Origin: a virus
Reading direction: 5' to 3' (one strand)
IMG/VR virus record: IMGVR_UViG_3300028812_000145
Coordinates: 1-24,159 of that record
Length of the DNA stretch: 24,159 bases
Part shown: piece after piece, positions 6,083 to 14,827 of the stretch
Numbering within the stretch: position 1 is the first letter of the stretch
Layout: each line of letters starts with the position of its first letter
Program-made: the position numbers and the translations under genes
Notes under the pieces: generated by a model
Databases searched by the model: none
The model's input: only the letters and a program-made list of their open reading frames with translations
Told to the model about the DNA's origin: nothing

Positions 6083-9000
6083 CGTAAACATTGGGACTCT
6101 CAGCGGTCTCATCCAACTGACGGACGAGTTCTCACCTGTCTTAGACAAGGCAGACATGAGGCTCGAGTCGTCAGCGAAATACGCTGAGAGTCTCGGTAAT
6201 TCCTTCTCCTCTGCTGGTCGTTCGCTGCTGCCCTTCTCGGCAGGTCTCGGTCTCGTAGGTGGCGCAGCCATCAAGATGGCAACGGATCTCAATGAGAACC
6301 TTGCCAACGTCTCGGCGTTGCTGACGGACTTGTCAGGCACAGAGCTTGACAAGGTCGTCGGCAGCATGCGTGAAGGTGTCCAGAAGCTTGCCGTCGATAT
6401 GGGCAAGTCAAGCTCGGACATCAGCGGCGGTCTCTACGAAGTCATCTCGTCCCTCGGTTATACGGACGACACATTTGGTCAGCTTGAGATCTCAGCGAAG
6501 GCTGGTGCTGCTGGTCTCGCGTCCACCCAGGAAGCGTTCAAGTTCCTCAGCGCTGTTACGAAGACCTACGGTGACACCAGTGAAGGAGCCTTCAAGAAGG
6601 TCGCGAACCTTGGCTTCCAAGCGGTCAACTTAGGACAGACCACATTCCCCGAACTCGCTGCCTCTATCGGTGGTGTGGCTCCTATCGCGAAGACTGTTGG
6701 CGTCTCCATGGAGGAGATGTTCGCGATCATCGCCACGGCCACCGGTGTCACGGGCAACACGAACGAAGTCATCACGCAGATGGCGTCGGCTATCTCCGGT
6801 CTGATCACTCCTAACAAGGAGATGACCACAGCGCTGGAGGCTATGGGTGTTGCCTCAGGCAAGGCACTCATTCAGGAGAACGGTCTCGTTGGTGCACTGC
6901 AGAAGCTCACCAAGTATGCGGAGGGCGCAGGCGTCGAAGTCGCGGAGCTCCTTGGCCGTAAGGAAGGATACATCCTCACGTCCGCACTCGCGGGCGCGCA
7001 GGCGGAGGACTTCGGCAAGAAGCTCGGTAAGATGGGCGAGGCTGCGGATAAGAACGCGAACATCGTAGGTGACGCGTTCCAGAAGCAGACACAGGGAGTC
7101 AACTCCGCTGGCTTCGCGTGGAAGCAATTCCGTGCGGAGATGGGCACGGTATTGGAGGACTTGGGACAGGAACTGATCCCCGTTCTCCATGACGCGTTCA
7201 AGGCTCTGCGTCCGCTGTTCGATCTGCTGAAGACTGGCCTTCAGATCTTCTCGTCGTTGCCTCAGCCTATCAAGACGTTCGCTATCGCGCTGGCTGGTAT
7301 CGCGGTCATTGCGGCTCCTACGTTGCTATTCTTCGGCAGCTTGTCCACTGGCCTTGCCAGCTTCATCACGTTGGCAGGCAAGATCGGACCTGCGGCCACG
7401 ATGATCACCACTGCACTCAAGGGAGTGCAAGGAGCGAAGACCGCACAAGCAGCCACGTCGTTCGGCACGGACATCATTGGCGGGATGTCGAAGAGTGGGA
7501 ACGCTGTCGGCGGCGTCCTCCGTAATTACGATGTCGTGGCGAAGGGCATGTCTGATGCAGCCACGAAGATTGGTGCGAGCACAGGCCAGATCAACAAGTA
7601 TACCGGCGACATGATCAAGGGTATGTCCGCTGCAGGACAAGCAGCAGCCGGACAGACCAGCATATGGACCAAGTTCTTCACGGCAATTAGTGGAGGCTTC
7701 GCGACCATAGGCGGATGGATCACCAAGATCTTCCCGTCGTTCACCGGATTCTTCACGACGATCGGCGGATGGCTTGCACGCATCATCCCGATGTTCACGT
7801 CGTGGTCTGGCGTCATGACGATTCTCACGCGCGTATTCGCGGCCGTGCGCGTGGGTCTTGCTGCGTTCACTGGCCCGATCGGTTGGATCATCACTGCCGT
7901 CACACTCCTCGTTCCGCTGCTCTACAAGTGGATTGGAGGATGGGAGGGAATCAAGGACATCGCTGGCAGGGTATGGAAGGTTCTGGAAGCAGGCTGGCAG
8001 GTCGTCAAGGATCTGACCACGGTTCTATCGTGGCTGGCTGGCGAAGTTCTCAAGGGTCTCTATGACAGCTTCATGGAGATCGTGGGCTACGTTGCAGCGA
8101 AGGTTGCACCAGCGTTCGAGTGGATCAGCGAACTTGTGGGCGACGCAGGCACGGCCATCATGCACTACGGTGGCATTGCCCTTGAGTGGCTGATCATGCC
8201 GTGGCAGAAGTTCGCATCCTTCCTCTACAACAATCTGCCCGGTGTCAAGACGTTCGTAGACGCGATCTTCGGTGGTGTCGGTGGAACGATCCAAGGCATC
8301 ATGAATAAGATCGGCGCATTGGTCGATTGGGCGCGTGACAAACTCACGTGGCTCCACAATGCAGCCGAAGCGATTCGTGGTGGACAAGGCGAATTACCAG
8401 CGCTCCCGCCAGTGCCGGGTAGCACGCTGCCCAAACCATTCATAGGACCGCAGGCTCCTATGGGCCCGTTCGAAGGGCCCACGATTAAGTCGCCATCAAG
8501 CAATACGAACATGATGGTGGATGAACTGAACAAATACAAGGCTGCACTCGCTGGCTTGAAGCCGGAAGTTCGCGCGAACATCCAGGCCGGTCTCGAGATG
8601 GGCATGTCCCATGATGCTATCGCGAAGAAGTTGAACATCGCGGAGCCTGTGGTTGATATGTTCGCGAAGAGCGTGTCTGCTAGTGGCAAGGCAGCGAAGC
8701 AAGCAGCGAAGGACTTCGACGAATACACTGGCGCAGCAGCGATGAAGGATGCGAGTGAGCTCGCTACTGCGCTTGGCTCAGGCAAGTTGGAATTAGTCCG
8801 CATGACCGAGGAGCAACAGCGACGTGTCGCTGATGTCTTGGCCAAGGGCAGCGCTGCGTGGACGGCTGCGGGCAAGGTCGTGCCTGCCAGCGTCAACAAG
8901 CAGATCGACGCAGTCACGAAGCTGCGGATCATTCCCGACATGCTGGAGAAGGGGAATGAGTTCGCGCGCGACTCACAGAAGAAGCTCGTTGACGACTTCC

Positions 9001-10871
9001 TCAAGCAGAACGAGAGGCTTGTCGAAGCACGAATGGAAGCGTTCAAGGAAGCGGTCTTCGCTGCGGACGACATCACGCAGGAATACAAGCGTAGCTTCAT
9101 GTCAGCGAGTGAGCTCGCGATTGACGACGCGGAACGGCTGCGTGACGAACTCCTGAAGAGCATCGAGCCGTTGCGTGGCAGTGCACTGTTCGATCCGGCA
9201 CTCATCGCTATCTGGGACACGTTCAACAAGAAGCTCTACGCCATCAAGGATCCCGTCAACTTCGCGAAGGAGAAGTTCGAAGAACTCCGAGACTCCGGTA
9301 AGGCATCCGCTGAGGAGATACGTGATGCGTGGGAGGACTGGTTCGAGTTGATGTTCCAGGCCAAGTTCCCATGGATGGACAAGCTACGCCATGACCTTGG
9401 TAATCTGACGTATGCGTTCGACACGCTGGCTGATGCCGTCGGTGGATCGTTCGGTGAGATCCTCCGTGACTTAGGAGACTTCAATCGCGCCATGGATCTT
9501 GGACTCGGTGGGTTCAAGGACATGGCGAAGGGTGTGGAGCTCTATAAGTCTGGCGACAAGATGGGAGGCATTGCACAGACTGCGAGTGGTGCATCCTCTA
9601 TCTACGCGGGCATGATGCAGGCCACGCCTGCCGGTGGGAACTCCGCAGCGAACATCGCTAAGGGTGCAGGCTATGGTGCCATGCAAGGCATGATGGTCGG
9701 TGCCATGTGGGGCAAGGCTGCCGGTGCGTGGGGTATGGCAATAGGCGCAGCAGCCGGAGCCGTCGTTGGCTTCGTGCGTTCGCGCATGGTCTCCAAGGAG
9801 GAGAAGGAAGCACGCAAGACGTATCACGAGTGGGAGGACATGATCGCGGACTCCCTCACGTGGGGACAGGCTGCAGAAGCGCAAGGTCGTAAGTGGGCAG
9901 CCGTCAACATCAGTGTTCGCGATTCCTACCTAGCGGTCGGCTACTCGGAGGAGCAAGCGATGGCTGCTCTCGAGAAGCTGAATGCAGCGACGCACATTAG
10001 TTCGGAAGCTGTCGCAGAGGAGATGCGCAAGATCAACAACGTGCGTGAGGAAGCCATCCGTGATCAGGAGCGACTGACGAAGGCAGTCGAGAAGTATGGC
10101 TTCACGATGGAAGAAGTTGGCGCAGTCATGCGTCAACAGCAGATGCACGCCACTGCGGTGGATCTCATCGAAGACTGGCGTGTGCTCGTCAATAGCGGAA
10201 TCAACTTCGCTCTCGTCAACGAGCGGATGGCTGACGCTATCAACGAATACTTCCACATGGCGCTCAAGACTGGCGCCGAAGTGCCTGCTGCCTTCGAGCC
10301 TATCCTCCGCAAGATGGTGGAGACGGGCGATCTCACGAACCTGAACGGCGAAGCGATCACCGATCTCAATTCTGTGTCGATCACTTGGGCGCGGACGATG
10401 GGCCAAGAGTTCGATCGCATGATCGAGAAGATGGAGCAGATGTTCGAGCGCGTGTTCGGTGTCACGGACGCGATCAACGACATCCCACGCACGGTGAACG
10501 TGGACATCAATTACAACGTCCGCACGCCAAGCGAAGACGCACTGCCAACAGGATGGGTGGCACAGCCACGCAGTCCGAGTGATGAACCGGGAGCGCTGGC
10601 TGGTTACGCGCGTGGCACGCAAGGTCAGTATCTCGACTTCGGTGCAGGCACTCCCGTTGTGCTCCATGGTCGTGAGCGTGTCTCGACATGGGGTGAAGAT
10701 GAGATGGAGGGTGGCGGTCTCACGATCGTCAACAACATCACGGTCAACGCGTATAACGAAGGTGACTACGAGCGAGCCATCCGTGAACACACGACACCTG
10801 TCTTGGTGGATGCAGTGCTGCGGCATAACGTCGCGAACTCACGCGACAAGCTTCGTCGAGGGTTGAAGTAA
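6075..10871 (+). CDS. Tape measure protein
   Basis: The longest gene, 1598 residues, GTG start with AAGGGAA about 8 bases upstream. Residues about 60-360 match the TP901-type tape measure core: GLVGGAAIKMATDLNENLANVSALL, KSSSDISGGLYEVISSLGY and VSMEEMFAIIATATGVTGN (given as separate segments). Hydrophobic segments lie at about 397-430 and 589-620, and a glycine-rich zipper-like stretch at about 1195-1235 (AAGAWGMAIGAAAGAVVGFV). Much of 830-1160 and the C-terminal third is helical and charged. The C-terminus has GYARGTQGQYLDFG and VVLHGRERV, common in tape measure tails. It sets tail length by spanning the tube and may take part in DNA entry. Using the rule of about 0.15 nm per residue, a tail of roughly 240 nm is expected. 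I see no peptidase or lysozyme motif in it. Confidence 0.95.
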   Translation: MSDVNIGTLSGLIQLTDEFSPVLDKADMRLESSAKYAESLGNSFSSAGRSLLPFSAGLGLVGGAAIKMATDLNENLANVSALLTDLSGTELDKVVGSMREGVQKLAVDMGKSSSDISGGLYEVISSLGYTDDTFGQLEISAKAGAAGLASTQEAFKFLSAVTKTYGDTSEGAFKKVANLGFQAVNLGQTTFPELAASIGGVAPIAKTVGVSMEEMFAIIATATGVTGNTNEVITQMASAISGLITPNKEMTTALEAMGVASGKALIQENGLVGALQKLTKYAEGAGVEVAELLGRKEGYILTSALAGAQAEDFGKKLGKMGEAADKNANIVGDAFQKQTQGVNSAGFAWKQFRAEMGTVLEDLGQELIPVLHDAFKALRPLFDLLKTGLQIFSSLPQPIKTFAIALAGIAVIAAPTLLFFGSLSTGLASFITLAGKIGPAATMITTALKGVQGAKTAQAATSFGTDIIGGMSKSGNAVGGVLRNYDVVAKGMSDAATKIGASTGQINKYTGDMIKGMSAAGQAAAGQTSIWTKFFTAISGGFATIGGWITKIFPSFTGFFTTIGGWLARIIPMFTSWSGVMTILTRVFAAVRVGLAAFTGPIGWIITAVTLLVPLLYKWIGGWEGIKDIAGRVWKVLEAGWQVVKDLTTVLSWLAGEVLKGLYDSFMEIVGYVAAKVAPAFEWISELVGDAGTAIMHYGGIALEWLIMPWQKFASFLYNNLPGVKTFVDAIFGGVGGTIQGIMNKIGALVDWARDKLTWLHNAAEAIRGGQGELPALPPVPGSTLPKPFIGPQAPMGPFEGPTIKSPSSNTNMMVDELNKYKAALAGLKPEVRANIQAGLEMGMSHDAIAKKLNIAEPVVDMFAKSVSASGKAAKQAAKDFDEYTGAAAMKDASELATALGSGKLELVRMTEEQQRRVADVLAKGSAAWTAAGKVVPASVNKQIDAVTKLRIIPDMLEKGNEFARDSQKKLVDDFLKQNERLVEARMEAFKEAVFAADDITQEYKRSFMSASELAIDDAERLRDELLKSIEPLRGSALFDPALIAIWDTFNKKLYAIKDPVNFAKEKFEELRDSGKASAEEIRDAWEDWFELMFQAKFPWMDKLRHDLGNLTYAFDTLADAVGGSFGEILRDLGDFNRAMDLGLGGFKDMAKGVELYKSGDKMGGIAQTASGASSIYAGMMQATPAGGNSAANIAKGAGYGAMQGMMVGAMWGKAAGAWGMAIGAAAGAVVGFVRSRMVSKEEKEARKTYHEWEDMIADSLTWGQAAEAQGRKWAAVNISVRDSYLAVGYSEEQAMAALEKLNAATHISSEAVAEEMRKINNVREEAIRDQERLTKAVEKYGFTMEEVGAVMRQQQMHATAVDLIEDWRVLVNSGINFALVNERMADAINEYFHMALKTGAEVPAAFEPILRKMVETGDLTNLNGEAITDLNSVSITWARTMGQEFDRMIEKMEQMFERVFGVTDAINDIPRTVNVDINYNVRTPSEDALPTGWVAQPRSPSDEPGALAGYARGTQGQYLDFGAGTPVVLHGRERVSTWGEDEMEGGGLTIVNNITVNAYNEGDYERAIREHTTPVLVDAVLRHNVANSRDKLRRGLK

Positions 10872-11680
10872 TGCCACTGACATTGTATGCACGACCGGAT
10901 TGGAACGTCATCGCTGACGCCACCCTCTCGTGGGTCGTCGGTGGCGAAGACTCCGACTACCCGGTGATCAACGCGAAGACCTTGGAGAGTGACACGGTCG
11001 CGAAGGCGTCAGCCACGACAGCGACACTGCGTGCTACCCTCGGTGGTCCCGTGCGTCTCTATGGCGTCGCTGCCATCAACACGAACTGGCCCGGACTGAA
11101 TCCACTGCTGACGAACGGTGGTGCAATGTCGGCTCAGTCCGTCGTTGGTGGCACGGTCGTGGAGCCAGAGGATGATCTCTGCGTGAACTGCTGGTGGGAT
11201 CTGGAGAACGTCTCGGACGCGCTAGCTACGTCGAACGTCTGGAACATCGCGGTAGCAGGCACTCCCACGAACGTGGCTATCGGCCACCTTGCTCTGCTCA
11301 CCGAGTTCGGATGGCTGCGTCTGGATTGGAACATTGAGCTTGCCGAAGTCGTGCCTAACATCGAGAAGCGCACGGGCGTCGGCAAGCGGAAGCAGTATCG
11401 TATTCCCGTGCGCGTGCGTGAGTTCACGGGCACAGCGCTCAAGAGTGAAGATCGTGACGAACTCCTGTCACTGAGACGCGCAGCGCAGAGCACGATCCTT
11501 CCGTGGATCCTGATCCCTGAAGCAGAGGATCCCGACGTGCTGCTTGTGCAGTTCGCAGACACGCGTCAAAGCACGCGGCAGATCTATTACCGTGGTGCGT
11601 TCCACACGAACGCAGTGGTCGGTAAGATGAACATGGAGATCAAGGCCGAGGAAGTGAACGCAGGGTATTCACTGGTATGA
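10871..11680 (+). CDS. Distal tail / minor tail protein
   Basis: 269 residues; ATG overlaps the tape measure stop by one base (TAATG), with GAGGG 8 bases upstream. First gene after the tape measure, the place of the distal tail protein (Dit-like) or lambda gpM/gpL equivalents that join the tube to the tip. The N-terminus (TLYARPDWNVIADATLSWVVGGEDSDYP) and the block TLRATLGGPVRLYGVAAINTNW recall minor tail proteins with a beta-sandwich. The C-terminal part (KQYRIPVRVREFTGTAL, LPWILIPEAEDPDVLLVQF, MNMEIKAEEV) fits a second beta domain. No enzyme motif. Role is by position; its partners would be the tube and the following tip proteins. Confidence 0.65.
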   Translation: MPLTLYARPDWNVIADATLSWVVGGEDSDYPVINAKTLESDTVAKASATTATLRATLGGPVRLYGVAAINTNWPGLNPLLTNGGAMSAQSVVGGTVVEPEDDLCVNCWWDLENVSDALATSNVWNIAVAGTPTNVAIGHLALLTEFGWLRLDWNIELAEVVPNIEKRTGVGKRKQYRIPVRVREFTGTALKSEDRDELLSLRRAAQSTILPWILIPEAEDPDVLLVQFADTRQSTRQIYYRGAFHTNAVVGKMNMEIKAEEVNAGYSLV

Positions 11681-12699
11681 GCGTCCTTCTCTTGGTGAAC
11701 CCGGATCGCTACGACACGTCCAAGCTGTCGCGCTATTGGCACGACGACTTGGATGTGGATGTAACGGCATCTGGATACGAGGGTAGGCCAGGATGGATTG
11801 GCACCAGTGAAGACGCATACGTGGTGCGGATGGTCCGTCCGAGTGCGGATCAGAGCTTCGTCATGGGCGCACGCTTCAAGGTTGATGCGCTTCCTGTTGC
11901 AGACAAGATCCTGTTGGCAGCAGTGGACGACGACCAAGCCATCCAGGTCTGTGTCGTGCTGAAGACGACTGGCTTGCTGGCGCTCTATCGTGGAGACATG
12001 GTGGATCTGCTCGCCACGTCTGTCGTCACGGTGAATGGCGGTGGTGCGTGGAATCGGATCTCATGGAAGGGCACGATTGATCGCACGGCTGGTTCCATGG
12101 AGTTGCAGCTTAACTCCACGCGCACGAACACGTATATCGTAGCCACGGTCGTGGGCGAGAACACAGCACCTGAAGATTCCCGTCGTTGGGGCGGAGCGTA
12201 TCTCGGTGTCACAGACCAGATTACCGCGGCTCACCTGTATGTGTTGGATGGAGCAGGCACACAGAACCAGATCATACCTGATGCGATCGTAACACCGATG
12301 GTGGCGAACGCTGATGGCACGTTCACGGAGTGGACACCGAACTCTGGCACGACACGCTACACGCAGATCGACGATGCGTCACCGGACGACAGCAGCACAT
12401 TCATCAAGGCCACGATTCCGGATGACGACTTCTCCGTGGAAGTCGAGGAGCTCGATGAAGCAGCGACAGCCGGGATCATCGCGGCGCAGATCACGATCAT
12501 GGCGCAGAGCACGGTCACGCCACAGCGTCGGCTGCGCCCGTTCGTCGTGGTCGATGGCGTGCAACGGTTCTACAGCGAGCAGGCGATTCCTTCGTCCTAC
12601 GCTGCAATGATGGTAGTGTCGCCTGTCAATCCGGCAACAGGATTGCCGTGGAAGGTGACAGACATTAACGACGTGGAGTGGGGAGCGCGACTGCGCTAG
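11677..12699 (+). CDS. Lectin-like minor tail protein, paralogue 1
   Basis: 340 residues, ATG in an ATGA overlap with the preceding gene. The N-terminal 200 residues look like a jelly-roll domain of the concanavalin A/laminin G type: FVMGARFKVDAL, ISWKGTIDRTAGSMELQLNS, and a strand ending AAHLYVLDGAGTQN. The C-terminal 130 residues begin ANADGTFTEWTPNSGT, then IDDASPDDSSTFIKATIPDD, and end with PATGLPWKVTDINDVEWGARL, a pattern shared with the next two genes. It is the most diverged of three tandem paralogues. Such modules are common in siphophage tail tips and likely bind carbohydrate on the host or hold the tip together; ligand unknown. Confidence 0.65.
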   Translation: MSVLLLVNPDRYDTSKLSRYWHDDLDVDVTASGYEGRPGWIGTSEDAYVVRMVRPSADQSFVMGARFKVDALPVADKILLAAVDDDQAIQVCVVLKTTGLLALYRGDMVDLLATSVVTVNGGGAWNRISWKGTIDRTAGSMELQLNSTRTNTYIVATVVGENTAPEDSRRWGGAYLGVTDQITAAHLYVLDGAGTQNQIIPDAIVTPMVANADGTFTEWTPNSGTTRYTQIDDASPDDSSTFIKATIPDDDFSVEVEELDEAATAGIIAAQITIMAQSTVTPQRRLRPFVVVDGVQRFYSEQAIPSSYAAMMVVSPVNPATGLPWKVTDINDVEWGARLR

Positions 12700-12707
12700 G
12701 AGATCCT

Positions 12708-13763
12708 ATGTCCGTTCTCTTTGTAGATTCGTTCGATCATTACGCCACGGCCGACTTCGCCCAGAAGTATGACATGCTCGGCGTCAACCACATGTCTATT
12801 ACAGCGACAGGACGTTGGGGCAGTAACGCGTTCCATTGCAGTGGAGGCAACGCCTATCTTCGTAAGGGCGTGAATCCTGGAAGTCAAGTTGCAATCGTCG
12901 GCTTCGCTGTGAAGTTCAACGCGACCGGACAATACGCGTTCTGCGAGACGTTCTCCTCGGTAATTGACGAACGTCCAATGGTGTTGTTCACGAAGAACTC
13001 GAACGGCAGCATCTCCGCGTGGCGCGCCAGTGACAGCACGGGATCGTCCGGCTCCATGTCGCACGCGTTCTGCACTCTCCTCGGCAGCACGCCAGCGGGC
13101 ATCGTGAACAACGGCACGTGGAACTACATCGAGCTCAAGGTCGATCACGACAACGCTGGCACGGTGGAGATCGCCGTCAATGGTAACGTGGAGCTCAGTG
13201 AAGTAGGCACCGTTGACACGCTGCCGACAGGTCGCATCTATGACGCGATTGGTTTCGGTCTTGCCACATCCAGCGGCTCTGTGGACTTCGACGACTTCTA
13301 CATCGCCGACGATCAAGGCGCGGACGTCAACGACTTCGTTGGTGACTCTCGTATTGAGGCAATCTACCCGGAGTCGGATGGCACACATCTCGATTGGACG
13401 CCGAGCACTGGCTCACCTCACTGGAGTCTCGTAGATGAGACTACGCCGAACGGAGACACGGACTACGTGTCTACCACGGCTCCCGGCAATCAGGACTCCT
13501 ACAACTATCAGACCGTCAGTGGTGCCGGTGACATCATCGCGGTGCAGGTGAACATCGTGGCGCGCAAGGAAGCGAGCGGCACGAAGAAGGTCAAGGCACT
13601 CGCGCGTGTGAGCGCTGCCGATTTCCTATCGACAGAGGAGCACGCTCTGGCGATGGACTACAAGGATTACCGCGCCATCTACACGAACAATCCGGACACG
13701 GCTGCGCCATGGAGCGCTGCGGAAGTCAACGCGTCTGAGTTTGGAGTGGAGGTCACGCTGTAA
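12708..13763 (+). CDS. Lectin-like minor tail protein, paralogue 2
   Basis: The start is ATG 12708, preceded by AGGAGAT, rather than the earlier GTG inside the previous gene. The 351-residue product begins MSVLFVDSFDHYATADFAQK. A laminin G-like domain follows (VAIVGFAVKFNATGQYAF, GTWNYIELKVDHDNAGTVEI, then AVNGNVELSE) closing with SVDFDDFYIADDQGADVNDF. The C-terminal module has THLDWTPSTGSPHWSLVDET and ends NNPDTAAPWSAAEVNASEFG. It closely resembles paralogue 3 and less so paralogue 1, so the set arose by duplication or repeated acquisition. Probable structural tail protein exposed at the tip and a candidate host-glycan binder. Confidence 0.68.
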   Translation: MSVLFVDSFDHYATADFAQKYDMLGVNHMSITATGRWGSNAFHCSGGNAYLRKGVNPGSQVAIVGFAVKFNATGQYAFCETFSSVIDERPMVLFTKNSNGSISAWRASDSTGSSGSMSHAFCTLLGSTPAGIVNNGTWNYIELKVDHDNAGTVEIAVNGNVELSEVGTVDTLPTGRIYDAIGFGLATSSGSVDFDDFYIADDQGADVNDFVGDSRIEAIYPESDGTHLDWTPSTGSPHWSLVDETTPNGDTDYVSTTAPGNQDSYNYQTVSGAGDIIAVQVNIVARKEASGTKKVKALARVSAADFLSTEEHALAMDYKDYRAIYTNNPDTAAPWSAAEVNASEFGVEVTL

Positions 13764-14824
13764 TGGCTCTCCGGTTCTGCGACTCGTTCGACCATTACGC
13801 TACGGCGGACTTCGCCTTGAAAGGCTGGACTACCGGCGGTGGTTTCGGTAGCGGTCCACAAGTTGTTGCGGCTGCTGCACGAACGGGAACAAATGGGGTC
13901 CGCAGTAACTCCGCCAGTGCCGCGCAAACCTTCATGATTCGAAGTGTAAGTGCAGCCAGCGGGACCACCGCCATCATCGGGTATGCACGCAAATACGCGA
14001 CAGTTGCTGTTCAGGAGTTAATGTTCTCGTTTCGCCTAAGTGGAACGGTTCAGTTCACGCTCTACCAGAACACCGACGGCTCGATGACGGCGTATCGTGG
14101 TGGCGGCGAAGCGAGCACGCCAAGCGGTGGAACGTCTTTAGGAAGTTCTGCTGCAAGTGTTCTTACGACAGGGTCACAGTATATCGAGCTGAAGGTCGTT
14201 ATCGATACCGGCACGAGCGGAAGTTTTGAAGTCCGCATCAACGGAGCGAACGTCCTTTCTGCAACCGGCATCAACACCGCGGGAGCAGGTTCGTCGGGAT
14301 GGAATAGTTTTCGTCTAGGTATCTTCGGCAGCGCGGCTGGTGACGGCTTAGACGACTTTTACGTGTGCGACGGTTCAGGGTCGTACAACAATGACTTCCT
14401 CGGCGACATCAAGGTCGAATGCAAAGTCGCATCAAGTGGTGATGGAAGCAACGCGGACTGGACTCCTTCCACCGGCACCGACAATGGGGCAATGGTCGAT
14501 GAAGCGTCCTACGACGGCGATACAACTTACAACTCCTCCAGCACCGTCAGTCAGAAGGACACATACAATTTCGCAGCACTATCCTCCACTGGCGCGGTGA
14601 AGGCGGTTCAGCACGGGACCTTCGCGCGCAAGACCGACGCAGGACTACGGGCCATCTGCAGTGTAGCGCGCCACAGCGGTGTGGATTACGACGGCTCAAA
14701 TGTCTATCTTGGAACCACTTATACCGCGGTTCTACGCGTGATGGAAGAGAACCCAGGCACAGCGGCACCGTGGACTATTGCCGGTGTGGATGGCGCGGAG
14801 TTCGGGCAGAAAGTCACAGTCTAG
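13763..14824 (+). CDS. Lectin-like minor tail protein, paralogue 3
   Basis: 353 residues; ATG shares a base with the preceding stop (TAATG), GGAGG about 10 bases upstream. The opening CDSFDHYATADFALKG repeats the paralogue 2 start, and the 36-base stretch 13781-13816 differs from 12726-12761 at four positions. The middle domain is richer in Gly/Ser/Ala than its neighbour (e.g. GGEASTPSGGTSLGSSAASV) but keeps YIELKVVIDTGTSGSFEVRI and LDDFYVCDGSGSYNNDFLGD. The C-terminal module is NADWTPSTGTDNGAMVDEAS through NPGTAAPWTIAGVDGAEFG. The loops between conserved strands have changed far more than the frame, as in receptor-binding modules under selection. Function inferred as tail-tip carbohydrate binding. 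Confidence 0.66.
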   Translation: MALRFCDSFDHYATADFALKGWTTGGGFGSGPQVVAAAARTGTNGVRSNSASAAQTFMIRSVSAASGTTAIIGYARKYATVAVQELMFSFRLSGTVQFTLYQNTDGSMTAYRGGGEASTPSGGTSLGSSAASVLTTGSQYIELKVVIDTGTSGSFEVRINGANVLSATGINTAGAGSSGWNSFRLGIFGSAAGDGLDDFYVCDGSGSYNNDFLGDIKVECKVASSGDGSNADWTPSTGTDNGAMVDEASYDGDTTYNSSSTVSQKDTYNFAALSSTGAVKAVQHGTFARKTDAGLRAICSVARHSGVDYDGSNVYLGTTYTAVLRVMEENPGTAAPWTIAGVDGAEFGQKVTV

Positions 14825-14827
14825 TCC

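Noticed and set aside
8461-8481. Inverted repeat TGGGCCC/GGGCCCA within the tape measure gene
   Set aside because: A 7-bp stem inside a Gly/Pro-rich coding stretch; likely a chance result of codons for Gly-Pro and no sign of function.
8225-9229. Leftward open frame of 334 codons inside the tape measure gene
   Set aside because: Ser/Ala-rich mirror of biased codon use in the tape measure gene; no start signal and no domain.
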